Origin: Allopontixanthobacter confluentis
Lineage (GTDB): Bacteria; Pseudomonadota; Alphaproteobacteria; Sphingomonadales; Sphingomonadaceae
DNA length: 64,000 nt
Assembly: GCF_009827615.1 (NCBI RefSeq)
Contig: NZ_WTYU01000002.1
Coordinates: forward strand, 355,020-419,019
Direction: 5' to 3'
Shown here: positions 55,836 to 64,000 of the stretch, one piece after another
Layout: each line of letters opens with the position of its first letter
Numbering within the stretch: position 1 is the stretch's first letter
The notes under the pieces: generated by a model
Seen by the model: the letters and a program-made list of their open reading frames with translations, nothing else
Told to the model about the DNA's origin: nothing
The model's database searches: none
Program-made: the position numbers and the translations under genes

Positions 55836-57764
55836 ATGACTAGCCGCGATTTCCGTAACGGAAATATCTTCAGGATATTCGCAAAAGTTCTGAAATGGGC
55901 ACTCGGGCTCGATCGATCAATCAAGCGATATATTGTTCTCGCAATTGACGCCCTGCTGTGTGTGGCCTCGGTCTGGCTGGCATTTTCCCTGCGCTTGGGA
56001 GTGTGGGAGTTTTTCACCCCTCCCGTCCTGAAAGTAATGGCAGTCACACTGCTGATCTTTCCTCCGCTTTTTCTATTTACAGGCACGTATCGGTCGATCG
56101 TCCGGTTTGCTGGGTCACGCACGATCCTGCAATTGGGCGCGTCAGTCCTTATCCTGTCTTTGCCGCTAATTTCCATTTTCACCTTCGCCGGCGTATCTGG
56201 CGTGCCGCGAACAATCGGCGTGCTGCTGCCATTGCTGTTTTTCTTTCTGCTCGCGATGAGCAGAATATGCGGTCGTTATTTCTTTGTCGAAATCCTGCGT
56301 GATCAAGGTTTCAGCGGCGATATTAAGCGCACCATAATTTATGGTGCGGGCGTCGCCGGCCAGCAACTGGCGGTTTCCCTGCGGCACGATAGAAATTTTG
56401 TTCTGGTAGGGTTTGTCGATGACAACCGAAGGTTGGAAAACCAACACCTTGACGGGGTCTCGGTTACCCATACATCGCAATTGAGCAAATTGGTCAAGAA
56501 GGCATCCGTCGACACCATTTTTCTGGCGCTTCCGTCAATATCGCGAACGCAGCGCAAACAGATCGTTGACCGGCTCATGCCGCTGCGCGTCAAGGTGCAG
56601 ACTTTGCCAAGCATGCAGGAACTGGTTGATGGCGAAGCCTCGATCAGCATTATGCGGCCAATCAAGGCCGAGGACCTTCTCGGCCGCGATGCGGTGGCGC
56701 CCAATCAGTCACTGCTCGACCGCACCATTGCGGGAAAGATAGTGCTCGTCACCGGGGCTGGTGGTTCCATCGGCAGCGAATTGTGCCGCCAGATCGCGCG
56801 ATTGCGACCTAAGTTACTGGTTCTGGTAGAAATGTCCGAGCCTGCGCTTTATCAGGTCGAGCGCGAACTGCGCCTGCTCCGGCAGGCGAGCGGTCTCGGG
56901 TTCGAAATAGACGCACAATTGCTCAATGTCACCGATACAGCAGGGGTTGAGCGATTGTTTGATCGCTTTTGCCCGGATACCGTCTTCCATGCAGCCGCCT
57001 ACAAGCATGTTCCGCTGGTGGAAGCGAATGCCATTTCGGGCCTGCGTAACAATATTATTGGTACACGCAACACGGCCAAGGCGGCCAACCGTGCGGGCTG
57101 CAAAAATTTCATCCTCGTCAGCACAGACAAGGCAGTGCGCCCCACAAATGTCATGGGGGCTTCCAAACGCGTCTGCGAATTGATTTTGCAAGCTGAAGAC
57201 AACGCTGGTTCCGCCACTAGGTTTGCCATTGTCCGGTTTGGCAATGTTCTGGGTTCCAGCGGATCAGTCGTACCACAATTCGAGCGGCAGATTGCCGCAG
57301 GCGGCCCGGTTACTTTGACCCATCGCAATATCACGCGGTTTTTCATGACCATCCCCGAGGCAGCGGAACTGGTTATCCAGGCCGGGGCCATGGCGCAGGG
57401 CGGCGATCTATTCCTGCTCGATATGGGCAAGCCGGTGAAAATTTACGATCTGGCATCGACAATGGTTGAATTAAGCGGTCATTCGCTCAAGACGCCTGAA
57501 AGACCTGACGGAGATATTGAAATTGTTGAAATCGGGCTGCGGCCGGGCGAAAAGTTATACGAAGAATTGTTGATTGATGATTGCAGTGAGGCGACAGATC
57601 ACGTTCGGATCCTGCGCGCACGGGAATATCACCTTCCTTCAGCCGAACTCGACCCGCAAATCGAGAGTTTACAGAGGGCGCTCTCCGCTGGCGATACCGG
57701 AGCTGCGCTGGAACTGCTGCAAAGCCTAGTTCCTGAATACACCCGCATGGAGGGCCAACCCTAG
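55836..57764 (+). CDS. Membrane-bound nucleotide-sugar 4,6-dehydratase (FlaA1/WbpM/CapD type)
   Basis: A 642-residue protein: four N-terminal membrane helices, a first Rossmann-like domain (IIYGAGVAGQQLAVSLRH), then the catalytic SDR domain with TGAGGSIGSE (306-315) and SMK-type active site (STDKAV, Met440, Lys444). Met instead of Tyr is the rule in this large class, which converts UDP-GlcNAc to the 4-keto-6-deoxy sugar. AAGGTG precedes the ATG at 55836; an in-frame start at 55785 is less likely. First gene of the surface polysaccharide block; codons shift towards A/T here. Confidence 0.9.
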   Translation: MTSRDFRNGNIFRIFAKVLKWALGLDRSIKRYIVLAIDALLCVASVWLAFSLRLGVWEFFTPPVLKVMAVTLLIFPPLFLFTGTYRSIVRFAGSRTILQLGASVLILSLPLISIFTFAGVSGVPRTIGVLLPLLFFFLLAMSRICGRYFFVEILRDQGFSGDIKRTIIYGAGVAGQQLAVSLRHDRNFVLVGFVDDNRRLENQHLDGVSVTHTSQLSKLVKKASVDTIFLALPSISRTQRKQIVDRLMPLRVKVQTLPSMQELVDGEASISIMRPIKAEDLLGRDAVAPNQSLLDRTIAGKIVLVTGAGGSIGSELCRQIARLRPKLLVLVEMSEPALYQVERELRLLRQASGLGFEIDAQLLNVTDTAGVERLFDRFCPDTVFHAAAYKHVPLVEANAISGLRNNIIGTRNTAKAANRAGCKNFILVSTDKAVRPTNVMGASKRVCELILQAEDNAGSATRFAIVRFGNVLGSSGSVVPQFERQIAAGGPVTLTHRNITRFFMTIPEAAELVIQAGAMAQGGDLFLLDMGKPVKIYDLASTMVELSGHSLKTPERPDGDIEIVEIGLRPGEKLYEELLIDDCSEATDHVRILRAREYHLPSAELDPQIESLQRALSAGDTGAALELLQSLVPEYTRMEGQP

Positions 57765-57926
57765 TAGAGACAGTAATGCGCAGGCGCGAAGCATGCTCCT
57801 GCAAATTCTCCTCGCTGGCAGAAGATCCGGCTACCAAAGTAGATTTACCGTGCGTCGCCACCTGTAGACCATGCCGCCAAGCGCAACGCAAATTTCCCCA
57901 TTTTACAGTAGAAAGCCAATTTGAGT

Positions 57927-58919
57927 ATGATCGTTCTGGTAACTGGTGCGAACGGATTTGTAGGACGAGCAATCGTCAACCGGTTGGCTGAAGATGGGGT
58001 ACAGGTAAGGGCAGCAGCCAGAAACGAGATTGGTTCACTGCCGCCAGGCGTGACTTTTGCGCAAGCGCCGGACCTGGCCATAATTGATGGCAAAGAAATT
58101 TCGGGAAAGCCTGGCGAATGGGCCACAATTCTGGATGGCGTTGACGCGATTGTCCATTGCGCTGCTCGCGTTCACGTCATGCAAGACGATGCATCTGATC
58201 CCTTGGAGGAATATCGAAAAGTAAATCGAGATGGCACCTTGGCTCTGGCACAAGCAGCGGTCAAAGCTGGAGTTAAGCGCTTTATATTCATGAGTTCGAT
58301 CAAGGTGAACGGCGAGCAGGCGCTACCGGGCGCGCCTTTCACGCGGCACAGCAAGCCCAAACCAGTCGATCCTTATGGCGTTTCAAAGCTGGAAGCCGAA
58401 AACGGACTTTTCGAGCTTGCTGAAAATACCGCTATGGAAATAGCCGTTATTCGCCCTGTCCTGGTCTATGGGCCAGGAGTTCAAGCAAATTTTCAGGCGA
58501 TCATGAAGCTGGTTAACCGCGGGATCCCCCTACCCTTCAAATCCATCGACAATCGTCGCTCTATGATATTTCTGGGTAATCTTGCTGACCTCACTTGCCA
58601 GGCTATCAACCACCCCGCGGCGGCGGGAAAATGCTTTCTGGCCAGTGATGGGGAAGACCTTTCGACCGCGGAACTCATTAAGAAACTTGCCCATGCCATG
58701 GGGCTGGGACCGCGCCTTTTCACAATCCCGCAGCCAGTGATGGAGTTTGGGGCAAAATTGCTTGGTAAAAGCTCTATGGCTGTTCGGCTGTTCGGTTCGC
58801 TAGTTGTGGATAGCAAAGAAACGCGCGCGCTGCTGGATTGGCAGCCGCCGTTTTCCGTTGCCGAAGGTCTGGCGTTGACTGCCGAAGCCTACAAGTTGGA
58901 AAGCGCAAGCTCACGATGA
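57927..58919 (+). CDS. NAD-dependent epimerase/reductase of a sugar pathway (WbpV/WbiG-like)
   Basis: A 330-residue extended SDR with VLVTGANGFVGRAIVNRL at the start and catalytic SSIKVNG plus DPYGVSKLEAE (Tyr-x3-Lys). It probably reduces or epimerises the 4-keto group of a UDP-sugar that then enters the lipid-linked step encoded by the next gene, with which it overlaps (ATGA), as in WbpV-WbpL type pairs making QuiNAc or FucNAc. Start ATG 57927; TTG at 57921 is possible. Confidence 0.85.
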   Translation: MIVLVTGANGFVGRAIVNRLAEDGVQVRAAARNEIGSLPPGVTFAQAPDLAIIDGKEISGKPGEWATILDGVDAIVHCAARVHVMQDDASDPLEEYRKVNRDGTLALAQAAVKAGVKRFIFMSSIKVNGEQALPGAPFTRHSKPKPVDPYGVSKLEAENGLFELAENTAMEIAVIRPVLVYGPGVQANFQAIMKLVNRGIPLPFKSIDNRRSMIFLGNLADLTCQAINHPAAAGKCFLASDGEDLSTAELIKKLAHAMGLGPRLFTIPQPVMEFGAKLLGKSSMAVRLFGSLVVDSKETRALLDWQPPFSVAEGLALTAEAYKLESASSR

Positions 58920-59992
58920 CGGCCTATTTCGACACATACGTCCCGACGCCTTTCCTGATAGCAATAATGTCAGGGCTGACTTTTATGGCGGCAAGCTTGC
59001 TCACCGGCAGAATGCGCCAGTACGCCATGTCGCGTCGGATGGTCGATCAGGTAAACGCCCGCAGTTCGCACACGGAACCAACCCCGCGCGGTGGCGGAAT
59101 TTCCATTGTCGTCCTGTCGTTGCTGGCAATCCTTGTTTCCATGCTTTTCTTCAATTTCCCGCTTCACTGGGCTGTCGGGTTTGGCGGCGCTGGCATTCTT
59201 GTGGCGGCGGTCGGGTGGATCGACGACCATGGCCATGTTTCTGCCAGCATCCGGTTCTTGGCGCACATATCTTCTGCTGCATGGGTTCTGTTCTGGATTG
59301 GTCCGCCAGAGCTTACGTGGCTGGGAATTACTGGCGTATTGGCGCCAATCATTGGCTGGATCGGCGGGGTTCTGGCTATTGGCTGGCTCGTCAACCTGTT
59401 CAATTTCATGGACGGGATTGACGGCCTTGCGGCCTCTGAAACTATCAGTGTGACATTCGGCGGCGCGCTATTGCTGGCCGGTGCGACAGGCGGGATGACT
59501 ATCGCCTTGCCTTTCATTCTCATGGCTGCCGCCACTGTCGGTTTCCTCCGCTGGAACTGGCCACCAGCGCGCATTTTCATGGGAGATGCCGCCAGTGGGT
59601 TTCTTGGCCTGATGGTGGGCGGCCTTATACTGGCCGCCTGGCAGTATGGGCCGTCGCTGGGTAGCGCCGTGGCTATCTTACCCGGTGTTTTCGTAGCGGA
59701 TGCCACGGCTACCTTGATTGTGCGGATAGTGCAGCGCCAGAGGCTGCACGAAGCCCATCGAACCCATGCCTATCAGCACCTTGCTATAAGGCTTGGTCGG
59801 CATCGTCCGGTCACAATTGGTGTTATCGCGGTCAATTGGCTGTTCCTGTTTCCCCTCGCCTGCATTGCTGCTGCGGGACTTTTACAACCCTTGCTGGCAT
59901 TGGCGGCCGCCTACGTGCCACTATTTGCTTCTGCATTTGCACTAAGGGCCGGAAGGGCCGAAAAGAGCTCTTCTTCGCCGCGCCCAGATTGA
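58916..59992 (+). CDS. WecA/WbpL-like undecaprenyl-phosphate sugar-1-phosphate transferase
   Basis: A 358-residue polytopic protein (about ten helices) of the MraY/WecA family. Catalytic and Mg2+-binding motifs: GWIDDHGHVS, NLFNFMDGIDGLAA and RIFMGDAASGFLG, plus a late HAYQHLAIRLGRH loop. It attaches the first sugar phosphate to the lipid carrier, initiating O-antigen or capsule repeat units at the cytoplasmic face. The start overlaps the epimerase stop (ATGA). Confidence 0.92.
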   Translation: MTAYFDTYVPTPFLIAIMSGLTFMAASLLTGRMRQYAMSRRMVDQVNARSSHTEPTPRGGGISIVVLSLLAILVSMLFFNFPLHWAVGFGGAGILVAAVGWIDDHGHVSASIRFLAHISSAAWVLFWIGPPELTWLGITGVLAPIIGWIGGVLAIGWLVNLFNFMDGIDGLAASETISVTFGGALLLAGATGGMTIALPFILMAAATVGFLRWNWPPARIFMGDAASGFLGLMVGGLILAAWQYGPSLGSAVAILPGVFVADATATLIVRIVQRQRLHEAHRTHAYQHLAIRLGRHRPVTIGVIAVNWLFLFPLACIAAAGLLQPLLALAAAYVPLFASAFALRAGRAEKSSSSPRPD

Positions 59993-60009
59993 ACATAAGG
60001 TACCGTTGA

Positions 60010-61473
60010 ATGGATTTGACCAGACGCAATTTGCTTTCCCAGAGTGCGCCTGCGTTGATTGCTGCAACGCAAATAAGTACGACCAGTCCCGCTGATGCCG
60101 CGAAGGCTGCCGGCGTTAGCGATTTCAAATTTCTCGAAGAATTTGGCGCAATCGCCGATTTTGATCCGCAAAAGAGTGCAGGAACAGACAACACCGTTGC
60201 AATTCAGGCGGCTATCGACTGGGCCTATTCTGAAGGCCGCGGTCCGCCCCGTGCGCTGATGGTCTCAGCCGGGAATTACCTTTGCGGCAATGTTACCGTT
60301 TATCCTTACACGACCATTATCGGCACAGGCCGCCAAAGTTCCAATTTCTGGTGCGCTGACGGGACATCAGGAAAATGGTGGAGTGACCGGGGCAATGGCG
60401 CACAAAAACTTATGTTATCCGGCCTCGCCTTTTACGGCCGTAACCAACCGCGCCTCACACACATTTGTGAATTCGGTTCAGAAGGCATCCAGTTTGGGAC
60501 GGAAGGTGTCCTGACAGGATTATGGATGCGAGAAGCGCCCAATGGGGTGGGCTTGAAAGTGGATGGCAATGTCGGGATAATCAGGGACATCACTCTGCTC
60601 AGATGTGCTACTGGCATCAAAATCAACGGCAATGGCAATCAGGTTGAAAATATAATTTGTATGGAATCGCGCGATACTGGCGCGGATCTGGCCGGGACAT
60701 TTATACGCGGACTCCATCTGGAAGCGACTAGCAGTAATGGCGTTCCCCTCCGCATAACGGGAGATTGCCATGTGCATGACGTATTCGTATCGACAGCCAA
60801 GGCGACCAGTTTCAGTCATTTTTTCGAAGTAGATAATCTTAATTACGATGAATGGGCTCTCACCGGCGTTCATTTGCTTGGCCAGGATTACGTAATTTCA
60901 AATGGCATGATGAAAATCGGTGGCGAGTTCAGGGGCGGGACCGATCCGCGGCGATTTACCGGAGCCAATGTTTTTGCCCGTATTGACGTTCATTCCGGTG
61001 CATTTTCTTTGGGCAACCAGGCATGGCACGCGTTTTCAATTGAACTGACGCGCCTGCAGGGCGTCCTGCAACATCGCATAGGATCGATTGGCAACCCAGA
61101 ATTACCGTCGCATCATGTGTCGGGAATTGGCGCCGCGCGCCATTGGTTCGGCAAAACCCCCATGGCACTGGAACTTGGCGATGTTTTTGCCACCGGCGCG
61201 CGCATTGCTGCCGATTCACCGAGTAAAATAATGCTGGATACCAAGGGTAAGACGGCTCCGGAAGATCAGGCAATTCAATGCGCCGTTCACCGCAGCTCTA
61301 CCGGAACGGTACTGACTGCGCGGGCAGGTTTTACATCGAGAGGCGAGAAAAACAGTCGATCCCAGACCCTGACTATCCAGTTTTTCGACGCCGCAAGTGG
61401 ATCGGAATATGATCTGAACCGGCTTTCAGAAGGCCAGGCAATTACTGTTGGCCTGAGCGGATTTCTGGCCTGA
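60010..61473 (+). CDS. Tat-exported parallel beta-helix protein (pectate-lyase-3-like)
   Basis: A 487-residue protein. The N-terminus MDLTRRNLLSQSAPALIAA is a Tat-like signal. Residues ~40-80 (FGAIADFDPQKSAGTDNTVA, AIQAAIDWAY) match the start of Pectate_lyase_3/GH28-like beta-helices; the following repeated short strands (for example GVGLKVDGNVGIIRDITLLR) suit a beta-helix. No catalytic residues can be assigned. It lies 17 bp after the initiating transferase, so a role in cleaving or modifying the exported polysaccharide is plausible (inference). More AT-rich than housekeeping genes here. Confidence 0.75.
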   Translation: MDLTRRNLLSQSAPALIAATQISTTSPADAAKAAGVSDFKFLEEFGAIADFDPQKSAGTDNTVAIQAAIDWAYSEGRGPPRALMVSAGNYLCGNVTVYPYTTIIGTGRQSSNFWCADGTSGKWWSDRGNGAQKLMLSGLAFYGRNQPRLTHICEFGSEGIQFGTEGVLTGLWMREAPNGVGLKVDGNVGIIRDITLLRCATGIKINGNGNQVENIICMESRDTGADLAGTFIRGLHLEATSSNGVPLRITGDCHVHDVFVSTAKATSFSHFFEVDNLNYDEWALTGVHLLGQDYVISNGMMKIGGEFRGGTDPRRFTGANVFARIDVHSGAFSLGNQAWHAFSIELTRLQGVLQHRIGSIGNPELPSHHVSGIGAARHWFGKTPMALELGDVFATGARIAADSPSKIMLDTKGKTAPEDQAIQCAVHRSSTGTVLTARAGFTSRGEKNSRSQTLTIQFFDAASGSEYDLNRLSEGQAITVGLSGFLA

Positions 61474-61507
61474 TCAAAGACGCGCTAACGGGCATCGCCC
61501 GCGATCT

Positions 61508-62611
61508 TCAAGCTAGAGAGTGCTCCAGTTCCTCTGCGGTACGCTTGGCACAGGTTTCCCATGTAAAATCCAGTGAACGCAGGGCGGCGGCGGCCCGCAT
61601 TTCCTCGCGCTGGCTGGCTGATGCGTTCAGTGCTTCAACCATCTTTACCGCCAGCGAAGCAGGATCCCCGCTATCATAATAGACCGCAGTATCTTCGAAA
61701 AATTCCGGCATAGGCTGATTTGCGCCACTCACTGAAAGGCAGCCATGGCTAAGTGCTTCCAGAACGGTATTGGGGCAGGCTTCCGCGCGTGAGGTCATTA
61801 CGAACAGATCTGAATTCTTGAAGCACCAGGACATTTCTGCATGGCCGAGCCTGCCTGCCCAATGAATACGATCCGAGATACCATGGCGTTCTGCGATGTC
61901 ATGCAGCGAAGTTTCATAAGCCTCCGCACCAGCGTCAACTTGGCCTGCAAAAACCAGTTGCAGGTCAGATGGCACCGAGGGCTGCGCCATCGCCTCGACA
62001 AGATCGTGCAGGCCGCGCGCCGGGCGAATGGAACCTGCAGAAAAAACAAAAGGCCGGTTGCCCAGTGACTGTAACGTCTCCGGCCGAACTGGTTCTGGTG
62101 GAGTTTCAACCCCATGGTAGACGGTTGCGACCTTGGCTGGCGGCACAGACCAGCGGCCGATCAGATAATTTGCGACATGGTCGGACACCGCAATGATGCG
62201 ATCGGCTTTCCTGCAGGAACTCCAGGCGGCATAACGCCGGCCGAGGTTTTTCATCCTGTCGATCATCGTGTTGCCGCCAAACGGTGTTTCCAGCGGTTCC
62301 ATGTTTCGAACCATCGTCACGGTTCTGGCACCGGGAGTAGCGAGATAGCGAGCGGACGGAATGAACAGTACCTGCGGTCCGTATTGGGCTAGTGCCGTTT
62401 TCAATTTTCTGAAACCCGAGCCTGGGCCGCTAACGGGAAATTCGTACACATCGATGTTATGGGGCAGGATGTGCGCTGATCCTTCGGGCACGAACACTCG
62501 TATGCGTTCGATACGCGGGTCTAGTGCCAGCATTGGCATCACAATACGCAGATGCTTCGCGGCACCTCCGCTAAGCGATCCATTCGTCAGCATTACGACG
62601 GCCAGTCTCAT
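61508..62611 (-). CDS. GT4-family glycosyltransferase
   Basis: A 367-residue GT-B glycosyltransferase. MRLAVVMLTNGSLSGGAAKH is the N-terminal loop, FSAGSIRPARGLHDLVEAM begins the nucleotide-sugar domain, and VMTSRAEACPNTVLEALSHG is the GT4 E-x7-E motif. I start at 62611, one base after the stop of the next upstream gene. Donor and acceptor are unknown. It runs towards the beta-helix gene (34 bp convergent gap). Confidence 0.88.
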   Translation of the reverse strand: MRLAVVMLTNGSLSGGAAKHLRIVMPMLALDPRIERIRVFVPEGSAHILPHNIDVYEFPVSGPGSGFRKLKTALAQYGPQVLFIPSARYLATPGARTVTMVRNMEPLETPFGGNTMIDRMKNLGRRYAAWSSCRKADRIIAVSDHVANYLIGRWSVPPAKVATVYHGVETPPEPVRPETLQSLGNRPFVFSAGSIRPARGLHDLVEAMAQPSVPSDLQLVFAGQVDAGAEAYETSLHDIAERHGISDRIHWAGRLGHAEMSWCFKNSDLFVMTSRAEACPNTVLEALSHGCLSVSGANQPMPEFFEDTAVYYDSGDPASLAVKMVEALNASASQREEMRAAAALRSLDFTWETCAKRTAEELEHSLA

Positions 62612-62612
62612 T

Positions 62613-63848
62613 TCAGTCGGAGCCTTTTTCAATGTTTCGGGGCCCGTCAGAGTTATTCGACATACCAAGCGCGGATGCTATCTGCCGGGCTGCCTGGGAT
62701 GCTGAAAAGCGGGCGTTGGCCAATCTTGCCGCATTGTCCCGCATGGCCTGCAATTCGGCGCCCAGATCGAGCATGCGTTGGGCCATCTGCTGAAGATCCG
62801 CGCCGTCACCGTTGATGGAAGCGAAGCCAACGCCCTCGTCATTAATGATGTCGACCAGATCATTATTCGGATTTACGATGGCCAGCACCGGCAAGCTGGC
62901 GTGCATGTACGAGATGAACTTGCCTGGAATATTGTGCGATGTGTGGCGCGGATCTAACGCGACCATCCCCACATGGCACTGCGCATACAGGCCCGGGATT
63001 TCGTCAGGATGGATCTCGTCAAAAAACAAGATGTTCGTTAGTTGACGTTCGTCTGCTTTCGCTTTCAATTTATCCACCGCATCACCGCGCCCTACAAATA
63101 CAAAGCCCGCTCTGGGATCGCTCTGCATTCGGGTTGCGAGGTCGAGCAGTCTGTCCATTCCCTGCGCCACCCCCATGTTGCCTGCATAGACAAACACCTG
63201 CCTGCCTGCGATGCGGGTCTGAGAGATATTTATGGAGCAATGTGCATGTTGCGGCACCTGCATCCAGTTTTGCAGAACTTCTACTGACTTGCTGCCATAT
63301 TCGTTTTCATCAGCAAAGAATGTCAGGTTCCCCTTTGCCTGCACGCCGATAGTATCAGCAACGCGGTATTGGAACTTTGCAACCTGGTTCAGGAGGTGGA
63401 ACGCAGGACCGCGTTTCATAATGCCCAGATCGGCCGCCCATTGCGGGAAAATATCGCGCAAGATGAGATAAGCAGAACAATCACTCTGCCGCTTCAGCGC
63501 GAGCACCAGTGGACCTAGAAAGATGGTAGGTGAATACCATGCTACGCCGTCGTAGCGCCGCACATTTGCCGGTGAGGCACGCAGACTCCTAAGCATCGCA
63601 AAGGGCATCGCGAATTCGCCGAGAGCCCGAACCAGATTGCCCCTATCTCTGGTGTAAGGGGCTTTGAGACGGATGACTTCGATGCCCTCGAAATCATCGA
63701 TCACCCAGGCTTCTTCCTGACCGGAAGAGGGAACCAGAACTGTAACATCGACCCCTCGTGAGTAAAATTCGCGAGCAAGGTCGCGCATTTGCACAGCGCA
63801 AGACGTCCGCATCGGAGGAAAATGTTCGACAATAAGCGCAATTCTCAT
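62613..63848 (-). CDS. WbuB-like glycosyltransferase (GT4), probable N-acetyl-L-fucosamine transferase
   Basis: A 411-residue GT-B enzyme: MRIALIVEHFPPMRTSCAVQ, then VFVYAGNMGVAQGMDRLLDL and HTSHNIPGKFISYMHASLPV, the WbuB-type version of the GT4 C-terminal motif. WbuB enzymes transfer N-acetyl-L-fucosamine in O-antigen synthesis; the adjacent FnlC/WbjD-like epimerase, which makes that sugar, supports the same role here (inference). Stop and next start are one base apart. Confidence 0.85.
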   Translation of the reverse strand: MRIALIVEHFPPMRTSCAVQMRDLAREFYSRGVDVTVLVPSSGQEEAWVIDDFEGIEVIRLKAPYTRDRGNLVRALGEFAMPFAMLRSLRASPANVRRYDGVAWYSPTIFLGPLVLALKRQSDCSAYLILRDIFPQWAADLGIMKRGPAFHLLNQVAKFQYRVADTIGVQAKGNLTFFADENEYGSKSVEVLQNWMQVPQHAHCSINISQTRIAGRQVFVYAGNMGVAQGMDRLLDLATRMQSDPRAGFVFVGRGDAVDKLKAKADERQLTNILFFDEIHPDEIPGLYAQCHVGMVALDPRHTSHNIPGKFISYMHASLPVLAIVNPNNDLVDIINDEGVGFASINGDGADLQQMAQRMLDLGAELQAMRDNAARLANARFSASQAARQIASALGMSNNSDGPRNIEKGSD

Positions 63849-63855
63849 AACGAAC

Positions 63856-64000
63856 TCAGTATCGCTTCCAGACGGTCCTGTTCACGTAATCTGTGTAGCT
63901 ATGGATGATGCGCAAGACCTTTTCCGAGACATTAGGCATGCTGTAATCTGCAGGCAGGCGAAGCAGCCTTTCGTCCCCGCGCGGCTGGTTTTCCAGAATG
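63856..64000 (-). CDS. UDP-N-acetylglucosamine 2-epimerase family (FnlC/WbjD-like), C-terminal end only
   Basis: The last 47 residues of a gene entering from the right edge, ending with SEKVLRIIHSYTDYVNRTVW and a TGA at 63858-63856. DYSMPNVSEKV and SYTDYVNR are characteristic of the C-terminus of WbjD/FnlC/Cap5G enzymes, which make the L-fuco sugar in the last step of UDP-L-FucNAc synthesis. The WbuB-like gene follows 7 bp later. Confidence 0.75.
   Translation of the reverse strand, partial: ILENQPRGDERLLRLPADYSMPNVSEKVLRIIHSYTDYVNRTVWKRY

Overview
The window looks like chromosome from an alphaproteobacterium of the order Sphingomonadales, most like the Erythrobacteraceae. The reasons are the gene families and their order (a SciP-type DUF1153 gene, a DUF3035/BamF-type lipoprotein next to lspA, a petABC operon, a cysD/cysNC pair), the moderately high GC with GC-rich third codon positions, and frequent ATGA start/stop overlaps. 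Identity was judged by reading proteins and motifs; no database search was run. I saw no insertion sequence, phage, integrase, CRISPR array or rRNA.

Layout. 1-1451: incomplete YadA-like surface protein with near-identical 252-bp repeats, then tRNA-Gly. 2166-5802: sulfate activation (cysD, fused cysNC, cysQ). 5874-9045: OmpA lipoprotein, Na+/H+-type antiporter, apt. 9136-11919: cytochrome bc1 (petABC) with its terminator. 12213-22269: pgeF and pepN, an SDR, an EamA transporter, threonine aldolase, a small GNAT, two PH-domain membrane proteins and an acyl-CoA dehydrogenase. 22358-30417: tRNA-Thr, a 55-residue protein, then a tightly packed run gpmA-purE-purK-folA-ribF-ileS-lspA-bamF ending in a terminator. 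30529-38526: CNNM/CorC protein, OmpA/glycine-zipper lipoprotein, IMPase, sucC, a NeuD-like acyltransferase, etfBA and a TonB_C protein. 38533-46022: sigma-like protein, GNAT, DUF445, and an RND efflux pump with its adaptor. 46325-55660: GlsB-like protein, sciP with a coupled receiver-like half domain, mnmA, a serine hydrolase, pdxH-fieF-phzF, a J-protein, YihY and fabI. 55836-64000: surface polysaccharide genes (4,6-dehydratase, epimerase, WecA-like initiating transferase, Tat-exported beta-helix protein, two GT4 glycosyltransferases and the end of an FnlC/WbjD-like epimerase), visibly more AT-rich in codon use than the rest.

Most of the window is housekeeping. No single locus can be called a new system from sequence alone. 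The most unusual signals are: (i) a sigma region-2-only protein whose Shine-Dalgarno lies in a perfect hairpin; (ii) a half receiver domain translationally coupled to SciP; (iii) a perfect 16-bp terminator stem after etfA that contains the start codon of the next gene; (iv) an AT-rich patch inside the editing domain of ileS; (v) an RND pump with two extra predicted membrane helices between its halves; and (vi) the repeat-expanded YadA-like protein at the left edge.
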